Shown here piece after piece: positions 26,365 through 35,613 of a stretch of DNA of 64,000 nucleotides (positions are counted from its first letter, which is position 1; the number at the start of each line of letters is the position of its first letter). Origin of the DNA: Flavobacterium frigoritolerans. GTDB lineage: Bacteria > Bacteroidota > Bacteroidia > Flavobacteriales > Flavobacteriaceae. The stretch spans positions 1-64,000 of the forward strand of contig NZ_JAOZEV010000012.1 in NCBI RefSeq assembly GCF_025847275.1, read 5' to 3'. Both the position numbers and the translations under genes were made by a program. The notes beneath the pieces were generated by a model that did no database searches, had not been told where the DNA came from, and saw only the letters and a list, made by a program, of their open reading frames with translations.

Positions 26365-26372
26365 CAAAGATA
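26365..26372 (-). promoter_or_regulatory. Candidate -7 box for the M43 metalloprotease gene
   Basis: Reads TATCTTTG on the - strand, identical to the -7 box of both tRNA promoters in this window and 28 bp before the ATG. No TTG is seen at the usual -33 position. Confidence 0.45.
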
Positions 26373-26740
26373 TTTTTATATTAAATTATGTAGTTATACT
26401 ATTTTATTCGTTTATGATATGAAATTATCTATAAATTATGTTTAAAATTTCATTATGTATTTTTATTCTTATAAAATGATGAATATTTCTCATTTTGCGA
26501 ATATTGGCTTTGAATAATAATTATTATCGAGTGTAACTCTATAAGACGGCATCTAGCATATTGAAGCATAGATTTTATGCGTAAAAAAGAATACCAAAAA
26601 ATAAAATATTTCTTTAACAGCCTTGTTTGCTATGTGGATTTTGAATAAGTGAAACGTCTTTTTTAGAGTTTGTAAAATCTATATGTTAAAAAGTTTGTAT
26701 CCAACTGCTTAATAATAAACTATTAAATTAGGCATAAAAA

Positions 26741-26766
26741 AAACAGGCACTGGGGAGTGCCTGTTT
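26741..26766 (-). terminator. Intrinsic terminator of the susCD operon
   Basis: An 11-bp perfect stem (AAACAGGCACT / AGTGCCTGTTT) with a GGGG-containing loop, with a long A-run on the + strand side giving a - strand U-tract; 38 bp past the SusD-like stop. Confidence 0.8.
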
Positions 26767-26803
26767 AAATTCAAGGAAAGCTTAATATGTTACTAATTCA
26801 AAA

Positions 26804-28261
26804 TTAAAATTTATCCCAGAATAATTTTGTTGTCATTTTATCACCGCCAATTGCAGTGGCAGCAGCATTGTAGTTATCTCTGTTTAATGTAGAATCAAAA
26901 AGAGAATATATATTTCGTACTGGTACTTTTCCTTCAGCCTCAGCAACTGCTGTTGGAGGAGCTACCAAAATAGGGAAGTCTAGTCTTCTGTACTCAGTCC
27001 AAGCTTCGAAACCGCGGTTGTAGTAAGCAATCCAAAGTTGGTAAGCAATTTTTTGTTTATCAGTTCCAGAAGCAGTAGCAAAAGCTACATCAGTTCTAGC
27101 TATATAAGCATCTGCATCAGCACTTGAAACGTTCCAATAATCCATGCTAGAGCGAATTCCTTTTTCATAGTAATCGGCAGCTGTGCCACCTACGCTAAAG
27201 CCTCTGTTTGCAGCATCGGCAAGCAAGAAACAAGTTTCAGTATAATCGAAAATTACACCTGGATTTGTATTTTGTTTTATTCTAACTCCAGGAAGTGAGT
27301 AGCCACTGTAGGTAACTTGTTTTGCATATGGAGCACCTTTATATACTCCATCAATTTTTGAAATTGGATCAAAAAAGATATCTCTTCTTGGGTCAGATTT
27401 GGCATTTAATTCGTTTACAAAAAATTCTGTAAGTATGATTTGTGTTTCGTCTACCAAACTTGTATATAATGGATTTTGATCTACAGTAGTACTGAAGTAT
27501 TGAAACAAAGCGTTTTCAGAATTGTTATTCATTAATCCGGAGTTATACGCAGATTCTACCATAGCCTTTGCTTTTGCAGCATCAACATCAGCAAGATGTA
27601 ATCCCATTTTCAACTTAACACTGTTGGCTAGTTTTTTCCATTTTGCAACATTACCTTTATAAATAAGATCTGCCGAATCAAAACTTTTGTTACCACTATC
27701 TAGGTTTCCAATAGCCTCATCTAATCTGCGTGCTAAATCAAGATAAACTGTTTTGGCATCATCATATTTTGGAGTTGGATGATTCGTAATATCCAATGCT
27801 TCTGAGTAAACAATGTCACCAAAAATATCAACTAAAGTTTGGTAAGCCATTATGATTTGAATATCTAATACAGCTAATTTGTTTTTCTTAACAGCAATTT
27901 CTATTGAACCTAGAGCTTGCTCGTTAGTTATCATGTTTTTAGCAACTTGTAAATCTTTTAAAACATCTCTATATAATATTACCGAATGAGAGTTTCCCAA
28001 ATTTCTTTTTGCCTGGTTGTAGTTTACTTCATCTGTATAAGTTGATGTAGACCAATATTGAGCATATCCTCTAAAGTTATTATCATTTACAGATGCATTT
28101 GTCAAGAAATAAGAATAATTTACTTGAGAGGTAGTCATTAAAGCACTAGGTATAGTAGTTGTATACGCTTTAGTGTTTTCGTTTAATGTATCGAGATCAT
28201 CACAAGAAGCTATTGTAAGCAATAGTGCTCCTGCAAAGAATATTGTTTTTAAATTTTTCAT
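26804..28261 (-). CDS. SusD/RagB-family nutrient-binding outer-membrane lipoprotein
   Basis: 485 residues with a lipoprotein signal (MKNLKTIFFAGALLLTIASC, Cys20). The helical TPR-rich fold is indicated by 'KKNKLAVLDIQIIMAYQTLVDIFGDI', 'NVAKWKKLANSVKLKMGLHLADVD' and 'IAYQLWIAYYNRGFEAWTEYRRLDFP', typical of the SusD-like_2 subgroup. It caps the SusC-type channel encoded 11 bp upstream and binds the ligand on the cell surface. RagB-type members take peptides; no glycoside hydrolase is nearby, so a peptide ligand is the better inference. Confidence 0.93.
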   Translation of the reverse strand: MKNLKTIFFAGALLLTIASCDDLDTLNENTKAYTTTIPSALMTTSQVNYSYFLTNASVNDNNFRGYAQYWSTSTYTDEVNYNQAKRNLGNSHSVILYRDVLKDLQVAKNMITNEQALGSIEIAVKKNKLAVLDIQIIMAYQTLVDIFGDIVYSEALDITNHPTPKYDDAKTVYLDLARRLDEAIGNLDSGNKSFDSADLIYKGNVAKWKKLANSVKLKMGLHLADVDAAKAKAMVESAYNSGLMNNNSENALFQYFSTTVDQNPLYTSLVDETQIILTEFFVNELNAKSDPRRDIFFDPISKIDGVYKGAPYAKQVTYSGYSLPGVRIKQNTNPGVIFDYTETCFLLADAANRGFSVGGTAADYYEKGIRSSMDYWNVSSADADAYIARTDVAFATASGTDKQKIAYQLWIAYYNRGFEAWTEYRRLDFPILVAPPTAVAEAEGKVPVRNIYSLFDSTLNRDNYNAAATAIGGDKMTTKLFWDKF

Positions 28262-28272
28262 TTTATTTGTTT

Positions 28273-31200
28273 TTAGAATTGAACTTTTAAATTAAAGTTA
28301 TACTCCTTTGTTGTAGGCAATACTCCTGATTGAAAACCTTGTAAGTTACCAGATGATGTTCCAGCTTCTGGATCTGCATACGGAAGGTTTTTACTAATGA
28401 TCCATAAGTTGCTACCGTTTACAGCAAAAATGACACTATTCATAAATGTGTTTGTTAAGTATTTAGAAGGCAGTCTATAGCTTAATCCTACTTCACGTAA
28501 TTTTACATAAGATGCATCGTAAACGTATCTTTCTTGTGGCATAGCGTTATAAGTATCATAATCAGCCAAAACAACTGTAGTGTTAGGAGTTCCATTTGCC
28601 TTTACACCATCAAGAATAATTCCTCCACCATCAGCAATAGAATTTCTCACTGGGTTGCCTAAATGGTTGTTTCCTACAGTACTTTGGTAAATACCTGTTG
28701 TATGGCCATATTGTTGATCTAATGAATACACATCGCCACCTTTTTTAATATCTATAAGGAAGTTAAAAGTGAAATTTTTGTAGTTAAGGATGTTGTTGAT
28801 ACCTCCTGTCCATTCAGGATTTACATCACCAATTGTTGCTCCATTTACAATTTCATATTGTCCGTTGTCTTTTACAACTTTCTGTCCGTCTAGATATTTA
28901 TATCCTCTTCCGATAAGTTGTCCGATTGGTTTACCAACTTCTGCGATATATCCAATTCCTTGAGTTGATCCAATAGAAAGTCTTTCGGCACCACCAAGGT
29001 CAAGCACTTTATTTTTATTGGTTGCCCAGTTAATTCTAGCTTCCCAAGAAAAGTCTTTAGTTTTAAACGGAATAACATTCAAAGAAAGTTCATATCCTTT
29101 GTTCTCAACATCTCCACCGTTTATCCATGATCTGCTATATCCAGTTTGTGAAGGAGTTTCGATTGATAAAATTTGATTAGTAGTATTTGTTTTGTAATAA
29201 GAAAAATCTAATCCTACTCTGTTTTTAAAGAATTTAAGTTCGATACCAGCTTCATAACCTTTAGTAAGTTCACTCTTTAAGTCGGCGTTACTCTTATTGT
29301 TTTCATCGGAAAAACGTATACCATCAGGTCCAAAATTACTCAATTTGTCATAGGTTGATTGGATTACTGCAAATTCAGCATCATTTCCAGTTTCAGCATA
29401 ATTTAAACGTAGTTTACCAAATGATAACCAACTAGCATCGATATGATTGCTAAAAATATAAGTACCTGTAATGGAAGGGTATGTATATGTATTATTTTTC
29501 TTAGGTAATGTTGAAGATTGGTCAACTCTATAAGAACCTTCCAAGAAATAGGTTTCTTTAAAATTGAAAGTTGCATTTGCATATACACTTTGTGTACCTA
29601 TAGTTTCTAAAAATTCCTGAGGGAAGTTAATAGGGGATATAGTATTACTTAACATATACTTTTCAGGAACGATTAAACCTCCATTAGTTGTTGAAAGGGT
29701 ATTACCTTTAACTGATCGTCTTGAATTACCTCCTAATAACCCATAAAATTTGATATTTTCTGTTATATCAGTTTTAAAATTTAAGATTAAATCTAAATTG
29801 ACTTCACGGAATGTTTTGTCATATCTGGAATATTGCCCTTTTTTATTTGCTACTCTTCTAGACCCTACTGCTATACGTTCTTCTTGTAATTGCGTATAAT
29901 AATCTACAGATCCTTTACCTACAACGTTTAACCATTTTGCTACGTCTGTGCTTATTGCAAAATTACCAAAGAAACGATCTCTGTTTAAAGAGTTGTAGTT
30001 TTTATCTCGTTGAAAGTATGGATTATCATGAAATTGTACATCTAAATTTTTTGGTATTCCAATACTCCAACTCGTGTTTCTGCCTGTTATATTGTAAGCA
30101 TCTTCTAAATCCTGAAAATCAATGCTTGTATTATACCATTGTCTCACACTACTTAGGTAGTTATTTCCACCATCGCCATATCCTGTTTCGTTCATCCCTT
30201 TTGCATACGCCTTTAGGTAATTTGCTGAAGCTGATATTTTGGTTTTTGGACTAAGGTTGTAGCTAGCTGATAAATTAAAGTTATCTTTTTTGTTACTGCT
30301 ATTTGGTAATATACCTTGTGCTTGATTGTAATTTGTATATCCAAATCTAAAATCTCCATTTTCATTAGAACCTGCTACAGCTATACTATTAGTATAAGTA
30401 AGACTATGTTGGTAAAAATCATTAGGCGTTTTTTTAACAGGAGCCCATGGAGTTGGGATACCATAGGTAGGTAATTCTGGATAAAAAGAGTTCCACTTGT
30501 AAACTAATATGCTTGGATCATATTTTGGTCCCCAAGAAGCATCATCTGTTGCCGCATAAGGATGTACGCCACCACCTAGATTTACAGTACCACTAAAATC
30601 GCCATAACCGCCACCGTATTCCATTTGGTATTCTGGTAATGTTTTTTTATCAGCAACTCCTATGTTTACACCACTATTAAAAGTGATACCTAATCCAGCT
30701 TTGGTTTTGTTACCTTTTTTTAGAGTTACAAGAATAACTCCATTAGCAGCTCTAGAGCCATAAAGAGCAGAAGCAGCGGCCCCTTTTAGGACATTTATAG
30801 ATTCGATATCATCTGGATTTATATCCGATGCAGCATTTCCATAATCATATCCACCGGTGTTTCCAGCTGTTTTTTGTTCTTTTGTATTGGTGTTGTCATT
30901 GTTCAACGGAACACCATCTACAACCCATAAAGCTTGATTATCTCCAGTTAACGATGATGATCCACGGATAACAACATTCGTTGAACCACCTATGTTGTTA
31001 TTTCGTCTAATATCAACACCAGCAACTTTTCCTGAGAGTGAATTTGCTACGTTACCGCTATTTACCTTAGTTAAATCTTCTCCTTTTACTTCCTGAGTAG
31101 CATAACCAAGAGATTTTTTTTCTCTTTTTACACCTAATGCTGTAACTACAACTTCGTTAAGTGATGTCGAACCGCCAGACATTTTAATGTTTACCTTATT

Positions 31201-31467
31201 GGTAGTTGCAGGCATTTCTTGAGTTTTCATTCCGATGTAGCTAAATGAAAGAATTTGACTAGGAGACGCATTGATAGCGTACGCTCCATCAAAGTCAGTC
31301 TGTGTTCCTGTTTTAGTTCCTTTAACTAATACACTCACGCCTGGTAAAGGCATTCCTGTATCATCGGTCACAATTCCTGTAACTAATCTTTCTTGTGCAA
31401 GAATTAGTTGTGTTGCAAATACAAAAAAGAGTATTGCAACTTTCCTAAAATTAAATTTAAATTTCAT
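28273..31467 (-). CDS. SusC/RagA-family TonB-linked outer-membrane transporter
   Basis: 1064 residues: signal peptide (about 1-24), carboxypeptidase-regulatory-like domain ('VTGIVTDDTGMPLPGVSVLV', 26-100), TonB-box-like 'LNEVVVTALG', plug domain with 'VDGVPLNNDN' and 'INVLKGAAASALYGSRAANGV', then a large beta-barrel ending in 'KEYNFNLKVQF'. Imports oligomers across the outer membrane with the SusD-like partner, energised by TonB. Its position between a secreted protease and peptidase/hydroxyproline genes points to peptides. Confidence 0.95.
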   Translation of the reverse strand: MKFKFNFRKVAILFFVFATQLILAQERLVTGIVTDDTGMPLPGVSVLVKGTKTGTQTDFDGAYAINASPSQILSFSYIGMKTQEMPATTNKVNIKMSGGSTSLNEVVVTALGVKREKKSLGYATQEVKGEDLTKVNSGNVANSLSGKVAGVDIRRNNNIGGSTNVVIRGSSSLTGDNQALWVVDGVPLNNDNTNTKEQKTAGNTGGYDYGNAASDINPDDIESINVLKGAAASALYGSRAANGVILVTLKKGNKTKAGLGITFNSGVNIGVADKKTLPEYQMEYGGGYGDFSGTVNLGGGVHPYAATDDASWGPKYDPSILVYKWNSFYPELPTYGIPTPWAPVKKTPNDFYQHSLTYTNSIAVAGSNENGDFRFGYTNYNQAQGILPNSSNKKDNFNLSASYNLSPKTKISASANYLKAYAKGMNETGYGDGGNNYLSSVRQWYNTSIDFQDLEDAYNITGRNTSWSIGIPKNLDVQFHDNPYFQRDKNYNSLNRDRFFGNFAISTDVAKWLNVVGKGSVDYYTQLQEERIAVGSRRVANKKGQYSRYDKTFREVNLDLILNFKTDITENIKFYGLLGGNSRRSVKGNTLSTTNGGLIVPEKYMLSNTISPINFPQEFLETIGTQSVYANATFNFKETYFLEGSYRVDQSSTLPKKNNTYTYPSITGTYIFSNHIDASWLSFGKLRLNYAETGNDAEFAVIQSTYDKLSNFGPDGIRFSDENNKSNADLKSELTKGYEAGIELKFFKNRVGLDFSYYKTNTTNQILSIETPSQTGYSRSWINGGDVENKGYELSLNVIPFKTKDFSWEARINWATNKNKVLDLGGAERLSIGSTQGIGYIAEVGKPIGQLIGRGYKYLDGQKVVKDNGQYEIVNGATIGDVNPEWTGGINNILNYKNFTFNFLIDIKKGGDVYSLDQQYGHTTGIYQSTVGNNHLGNPVRNSIADGGGIILDGVKANGTPNTTVVLADYDTYNAMPQERYVYDASYVKLREVGLSYRLPSKYLTNTFMNSVIFAVNGSNLWIISKNLPYADPEAGTSSGNLQGFQSGVLPTTKEYNFNLKVQF

Positions 31468-31985
31468 ATACTGGTTTTATTATTAATAAGTGCAAATATT
31501 TTGCATTTATAGCTTTTTTTATGCCAATATATTATCATAAACTCAGATTATATTATCTTGTTTTGAGTATATTTTATTTTTAATTTATTGTGTTTTCTAG
31601 ATTTGAAAGTATTTGTTTACTAAATGGTTCTTTATTTGTTTTATTGAAAAAATTACGGGATAATATTTACTAAAATAATAAGGTGTAAATAGGGGATAAA
31701 TGGCATATATTATGCATATTTATTTAGAAAAACTGGACAATTATTTATGTGTGATTTTGACAAAAAAGAAGCTAGATTTGAGTTTTATAAAATTTAATTT
31801 TTCAAGTAAAGTCGCAAAGTTTACAGGTTATTTTTTTTCGTCTTTGCGACCTTGCGAGAGATTTATAAGCAAAGTATTATCTTGATTTATAAACAGGAAA
31901 TAATTAAAATAAATTCAAAAAAAAACAGTTACAAAATTGCTCTTGTAACTGTTAAAATTAATAGTCCTAAAAGGAGGGTATAAGA
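31468..31985. other. 518-bp gene-free stretch upstream of susC
   Basis: No gene. It contains the susC leader and promoter region, a near-palindrome TGCAAATATTTTGCA about 25 bp before the susC ATG, a degenerate copy of the 'GTCGCAAAG ... CTTTGCGACCTTGCG' intergenic repeat (about 31810-31856), and the terminator of the aminopeptidase P operon (31924-31953). A short open frame at 31700-31885 is AT-rich and not gene-like. Confidence 0.6.
31924..31953 (-). terminator. Intrinsic terminator of the hydroxyproline/aminopeptidase operon
   Basis: An 11-bp perfect stem (AACAGTTACAA / TTGTAACTGTT) with an 8-nt loop, preceded by an A-run on the + strand; 33 bp past the aminopeptidase P stop codon on the - strand. 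Confidence 0.75.
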
Positions 31986-33281
31986 CTATTTTTTTTGAAT
32001 AAGTCTTTCTATATCTTCAATCTCTATAGGTAATGCTTCTGAAAGATTGATGTTACCATTATCTGTGAGCAGGTAATCATTTTCTAATCGACAACCGATT
32101 TCCTCTTCAGGTATATAAATTCCAGGTTCGCAGGTAAGCACCATTCCTTTTTCTAAAATGCGAGAATACAATCCCACATCATGAACATCTAGTCCTAGAT
32201 GATGGGCTGTTCCGTGCATAAAATATTTTTTATAAGCTGGAGAATCTGGTTTTTGATTAGCTATATCTTCGTTGGTAATTAATCCAAGTTTAATTAGTTC
32301 TTTTTCAACCAAAGCAGCCATTTGTTTTTCGTAATCACTATGTTTGATACCAGGTTTTAATAACTTAGAACCTTCTTTTAAACAATGTAAAACAGACGAA
32401 TATACTTCTCGCTGACGAGGAGAAAATACTCCATTTACAGGAACACATCTGGTAGTATCTGAATTATAATTGGCGTAACAAACACCAAAGTCAACCAAAA
32501 CCATTTGATCGTCTTTACAAACGGTATCATTAGAATTATAATGTAGGGCACATGCATTTTTTCCAGCAGCAATAATTGGTTTAAAAGCATGACGTGTAGC
32601 ACCATTTTTTATTAGCTCGTAAACAAGTTCGGCTTCTAATTCAAATTCATTTATGTTTGGTTTAATAGCACTAAGAAGGCCTTCGAAGCCTTTAACGCTA
32701 ATAGCTACTGCTTTTTTTATAAGACTAACTTCTTCTTCAGACTTTATTGGTCTTAATTCACGGGTAATTTTTGCAGCTCGATCGTATTGATGTAATGGAT
32801 ATTTTTCTTTGCACCATTGTATCATTCGGTCTTGTCGAGTGACCATTTCGGATGTAATTCTTTTAATGTGTTCATTGTGACCCAAATAAAAGGTATCAGC
32901 TTCAAAAGCAAAAAGCTGCAATGTCTTTTCGTATTCATGAACCCATTTTACATTTTTTATACCCGAAATTGCTGTTGCTTCATCTTTGGTCAAAAAATCC
33001 CCATCCCAAAGTTTAGTATGTTCGCTTACTTCTTTTACAAATAAAACAGCTCGATTTTCTTCTTTATATGCATCTGGATAAAGAACCAAAATAGTTTCGT
33101 CCTGATCAATTCCTGTTAAATAGAATAAATCATTGTTTTGTGCAAACCCCATAACATCATCTGCATTATTAGGCATTACATCATTAGAAACTAAAATAGC
33201 CAAGCTATTTGGGCTCATTTTTTTCGAAAAGCGTTTTCTGTTTTCGATAAATAAAGAAGAAGGAATCGATTCGTATCTCAT
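31986..33281 (-). CDS. pepP: Xaa-Pro aminopeptidase (aminopeptidase P, M24B)
   Basis: 431 residues, full length for bacterial PepP. N-terminal AMP_N domain (about 5-140, 'NNDLFYLTGIDQDETILVLYPD') and catalytic domain with Asp in 'MVLVDFGVCYANYNSDTTR', Asp three turns later, His in 'MHGTAHHLGLDVHDVG', Glu in 'VLTCEPGIYIPEEEIGCRLENDYL'. It removes the residue before a proline at the N-terminus of cytosolic peptides. It is the last gene of the - strand hydroxyproline cluster, 5 bp after the FAD dehydrogenase, which ties proline-peptide cleavage to imino-acid catabolism. Confidence 0.93.
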   Translation of the reverse strand: MRYESIPSSLFIENRKRFSKKMSPNSLAILVSNDVMPNNADDVMGFAQNNDLFYLTGIDQDETILVLYPDAYKEENRAVLFVKEVSEHTKLWDGDFLTKDEATAISGIKNVKWVHEYEKTLQLFAFEADTFYLGHNEHIKRITSEMVTRQDRMIQWCKEKYPLHQYDRAAKITRELRPIKSEEEVSLIKKAVAISVKGFEGLLSAIKPNINEFELEAELVYELIKNGATRHAFKPIIAAGKNACALHYNSNDTVCKDDQMVLVDFGVCYANYNSDTTRCVPVNGVFSPRQREVYSSVLHCLKEGSKLLKPGIKHSDYEKQMAALVEKELIKLGLITNEDIANQKPDSPAYKKYFMHGTAHHLGLDVHDVGLYSRILEKGMVLTCEPGIYIPEEEIGCRLENDYLLTDNGNINLSEALPIEIEDIERLIQKK

Positions 33282-33286
33282 AAATT

Positions 33287-34522
33287 TTATAATTGAAACA
33301 TTTGTGTATTAACGGAGGTGTTTTTTCCAGAAATAATTTCTGAAACAATTTTACCAGTTGCAGGTGCCAAACTTAATCCCATCATGGCATGTCCAGTTGC
33401 CAAAGTTAAGTTTTTTATTCTTTTATCTCTAGCAATTATTGGCATTCCCGATGGAGTGCAAGGTCTGAATCCGTACCATGTTTCTTTTTCTTTGGGCATT
33501 TCAATCTTTAAGTCAGGGTAAAAATCATTGATACTATTAACAATTCCCTGAACTCTATTTTGGTTGATTTTGGTATCGTTAGTATGAGTAATTTCCATTG
33601 TACCTCCAAAACGAATATCATTGTTCATAGGAGTCACAGCAACTTTTCCTTCGCATAGAATTGCTGGGATAGAAGGTTTTTTACTCATATCTTTTAAAGT
33701 AAAGCTATATCCTTTTCCTGGTAGAATAGAAATAGATCTATTTAATTTTTTGGCAATATTTGGGCTCCATGATCCAGTTGCTAAAACAACTTCGTCGGTC
33801 ATAAAAGGCCCCATGTCGGTAAGTATTTCGGTAACAGTATTGTTTTTTATTACAAAATCTTCAACTAGGGTTCTATTGTGAATTGTTACATTCAATCTAC
33901 TCAACTCTGCTTTTATAAATTGCATGAATTTTTGAGGATAGATATGCGCATCACTTTTATAATGTACACCGCCTAATACATCAGTTTTAGTGCCTTTTTC
34001 TAGTTTAGTTACTTCATCTTTAGAAAGGTAATCTACTTCTAAACCAAAACATTCAGCTAATTTTCCTTCATGATTAATTTCTTCGGCTGTTTTCTCTGTT
34101 TTATAAAGCATTAGGAGTCCTTTTTTTTCATAAAAAAAAGAATTATTTTCTTTGATAAAATCTTGATATAGCTCTTTACTAAAAAGGGATAAATTACAAA
34201 GTGCTGGCATTGCTTTTTCTACATGTTGTTTATTGGCATGTTTGTAAAATTGTAATCCCCATTTTGCCAAATCCATACTTAATCTGGGTTTTACATAAAA
34301 CGGACTTTGACTATCAAACATCCATTTTATCCCTTGAGTAATCATCCCTGGTTGTGCCAACGGAATAATATGTGAAGGAACTATCATTCCTGCATTCCCA
34401 TAAGAACAACCATCTGTCATATCCGATTTATCGAAAATAACCACCTGATATCCTTCTTTTGCTAAATAATATGCTGAACATAGTCCGATTATTCCTCCAC
34501 CAATAATGCTTACTTTTTTCAT
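33287..34522 (-). CDS. FAD-dependent D-hydroxyproline dehydrogenase (DadA-like)
   Basis: 411 residues of the DAO/DadA family: FAD-binding 'IIGGGIIGLCSAYYLAKEG' (about 6-24), 'CSYGNAGMIVPSHIIPLAQPGM' type loop, and C-terminal 'TWYGFRPCTPSGMPIIARD' and 'GHAMMGLSLAPATGKI'. In the known trans-4-hydroxyproline pathway this enzyme oxidises cis-4-hydroxy-D-proline (product of the epimerase encoded just upstream, 77 bp) to Delta1-pyrroline-4-hydroxy-2-carboxylate. Single-subunit type, probably membrane-associated and feeding the respiratory chain. Generic D-amino acid dehydrogenase is the alternative, but context favours hydroxyproline. Confidence 0.85.
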   Translation of the reverse strand: MKKVSIIGGGIIGLCSAYYLAKEGYQVVIFDKSDMTDGCSYGNAGMIVPSHIIPLAQPGMITQGIKWMFDSQSPFYVKPRLSMDLAKWGLQFYKHANKQHVEKAMPALCNLSLFSKELYQDFIKENNSFFYEKKGLLMLYKTEKTAEEINHEGKLAECFGLEVDYLSKDEVTKLEKGTKTDVLGGVHYKSDAHIYPQKFMQFIKAELSRLNVTIHNRTLVEDFVIKNNTVTEILTDMGPFMTDEVVLATGSWSPNIAKKLNRSISILPGKGYSFTLKDMSKKPSIPAILCEGKVAVTPMNNDIRFGGTMEITHTNDTKINQNRVQGIVNSINDFYPDLKIEMPKEKETWYGFRPCTPSGMPIIARDKRIKNLTLATGHAMMGLSLAPATGKIVSEIISGKNTSVNTQMFQL

Positions 34523-34599
34523 TATACTTATAAATTTATAAAATCATTGATACGAATTATGTTCTGTAAAACAATGATTTGTTTTGAATTATATTTTTA

Positions 34600-35610
34600 T
34601 TAAATTACTTGAAAACCAAATGCATAAGGATCTTCATCTTCATCAATGATTATATTGTTGTATCCATATACTTTTGCCCATCCTTGTATGCTTGGAACAA
34701 TAGCTTTTATATCTCCAATAGTAGTTTCTTCTTCGACTCTTCCTATAAATTTGCTGCCAATAAAACTTTCGTGTATATAATCTTCCCCTTTTTTTAGTTT
34801 GCCCTTTGCGTGAAGCTGAGCAAGTCTAGCTGATGTTCCAGTTCCACAAGGAGAACGATCTATGGCTTTGTCACCATAAAAAACAGCATTTCTTCCTGAT
34901 GATGTAGGGTCTATAGGATCGCCTGTCCATAACATATGACTTACATCGCGAATAGTATCATTTTCTGGATGGATGAAAAAGTTAGGATACTTTTCGTTAA
35001 TTCGCTTGCGAACTTCCTGACTGTATTGAACAATTTTTCCTGCTGTAAAATTCTGTATTCCCGAAAAATTGGTTTGCGGATCTACTATTGCATAATAATT
35101 TCCGCCATAAGCTACATCAAAAACTATTTCGCCCAATTCAGGACAATCCACAGTAAGACCTTCTGCAGCTAAGTATGATTTAACATTGGTTAATCGTACC
35201 CAGTCTACTTTTTTTCCTGTTTGTTGGTATTCAATCTGAACCAAACCAGCAGGAGCTTCCATTTTTATCTTACCTGGAATTTTTGGAGTTACCAATCCTT
35301 CTTCAATAGCGATAGTTATCGTCCCGATAGTTCCGTGACCGCACATTGGCAAACAGCCAGATGTTTCGATAAATAAGATTCCAAAATCATTATTAGGATC
35401 ACTTGGTGGATAAAGTATGCTGCCGCTCATCATATCATGACCTCGAGGTTCAAACATTAGTCCTTTTCGGATCCAATCGTACTCTTTTAAGAAATGTTGG
35501 CGTTTCTCACTCATGTTGTTCCCAACCAAATTCGGACCGCCTCCAGCAACCACTCTCACTGGGTTACCGCAGGTATGTGCATCGACACAAAAAAAAGTTT
35601 TTCTTGGCAT
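34600..35610 (-). CDS. 4-hydroxyproline 2-epimerase
   Basis: 336 residues of the proline racemase family, with both catalytic cysteines: Cys90 in 'LPMCGHGT' and Cys255 in 'DRSPCGTGTS'. 'DAHTCGNPVRVVAGG' at the N-terminus and the aldehyde dehydrogenase, dehydrogenase and deaminase neighbours identify it as hydroxyproline 2-epimerase (trans-4-hydroxy-L-proline to cis-4-hydroxy-D-proline) rather than proline racemase. Its Cys/Cys pair contrasts with the Cys/Thr pair of the paralogue at 19043-20110. Only 3 bp separate it from the aldehyde dehydrogenase stop. Confidence 0.92.
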   Translation of the reverse strand: MPRKTFFCVDAHTCGNPVRVVAGGGPNLVGNNMSEKRQHFLKEYDWIRKGLMFEPRGHDMMSGSILYPPSDPNNDFGILFIETSGCLPMCGHGTIGTITIAIEEGLVTPKIPGKIKMEAPAGLVQIEYQQTGKKVDWVRLTNVKSYLAAEGLTVDCPELGEIVFDVAYGGNYYAIVDPQTNFSGIQNFTAGKIVQYSQEVRKRINEKYPNFFIHPENDTIRDVSHMLWTGDPIDPTSSGRNAVFYGDKAIDRSPCGTGTSARLAQLHAKGKLKKGEDYIHESFIGSKFIGRVEEETTIGDIKAIVPSIQGWAKVYGYNNIIIDEDEDPYAFGFQVI

Positions 35611-35613
35611 ATA

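Larger units (their letters stand above)
26338..26803. other. 466-bp gene-free stretch between metalloprotease and susD-like gene
   Basis: AT-rich, no coding frame on either strand. It contains the promoter region of the metalloprotease and the terminator of the susCD operon (26741-26766), so the protease is likely transcribed separately. Confidence 0.65.

Noticed and set aside
22375-31467. Reading the SusCD region as a polysaccharide utilisation locus
   Set aside because: No glycoside hydrolase, polysaccharide lyase, sulfatase or carbohydrate sensor is present; the neighbours are proteases, peptidases and imino-acid enzymes.
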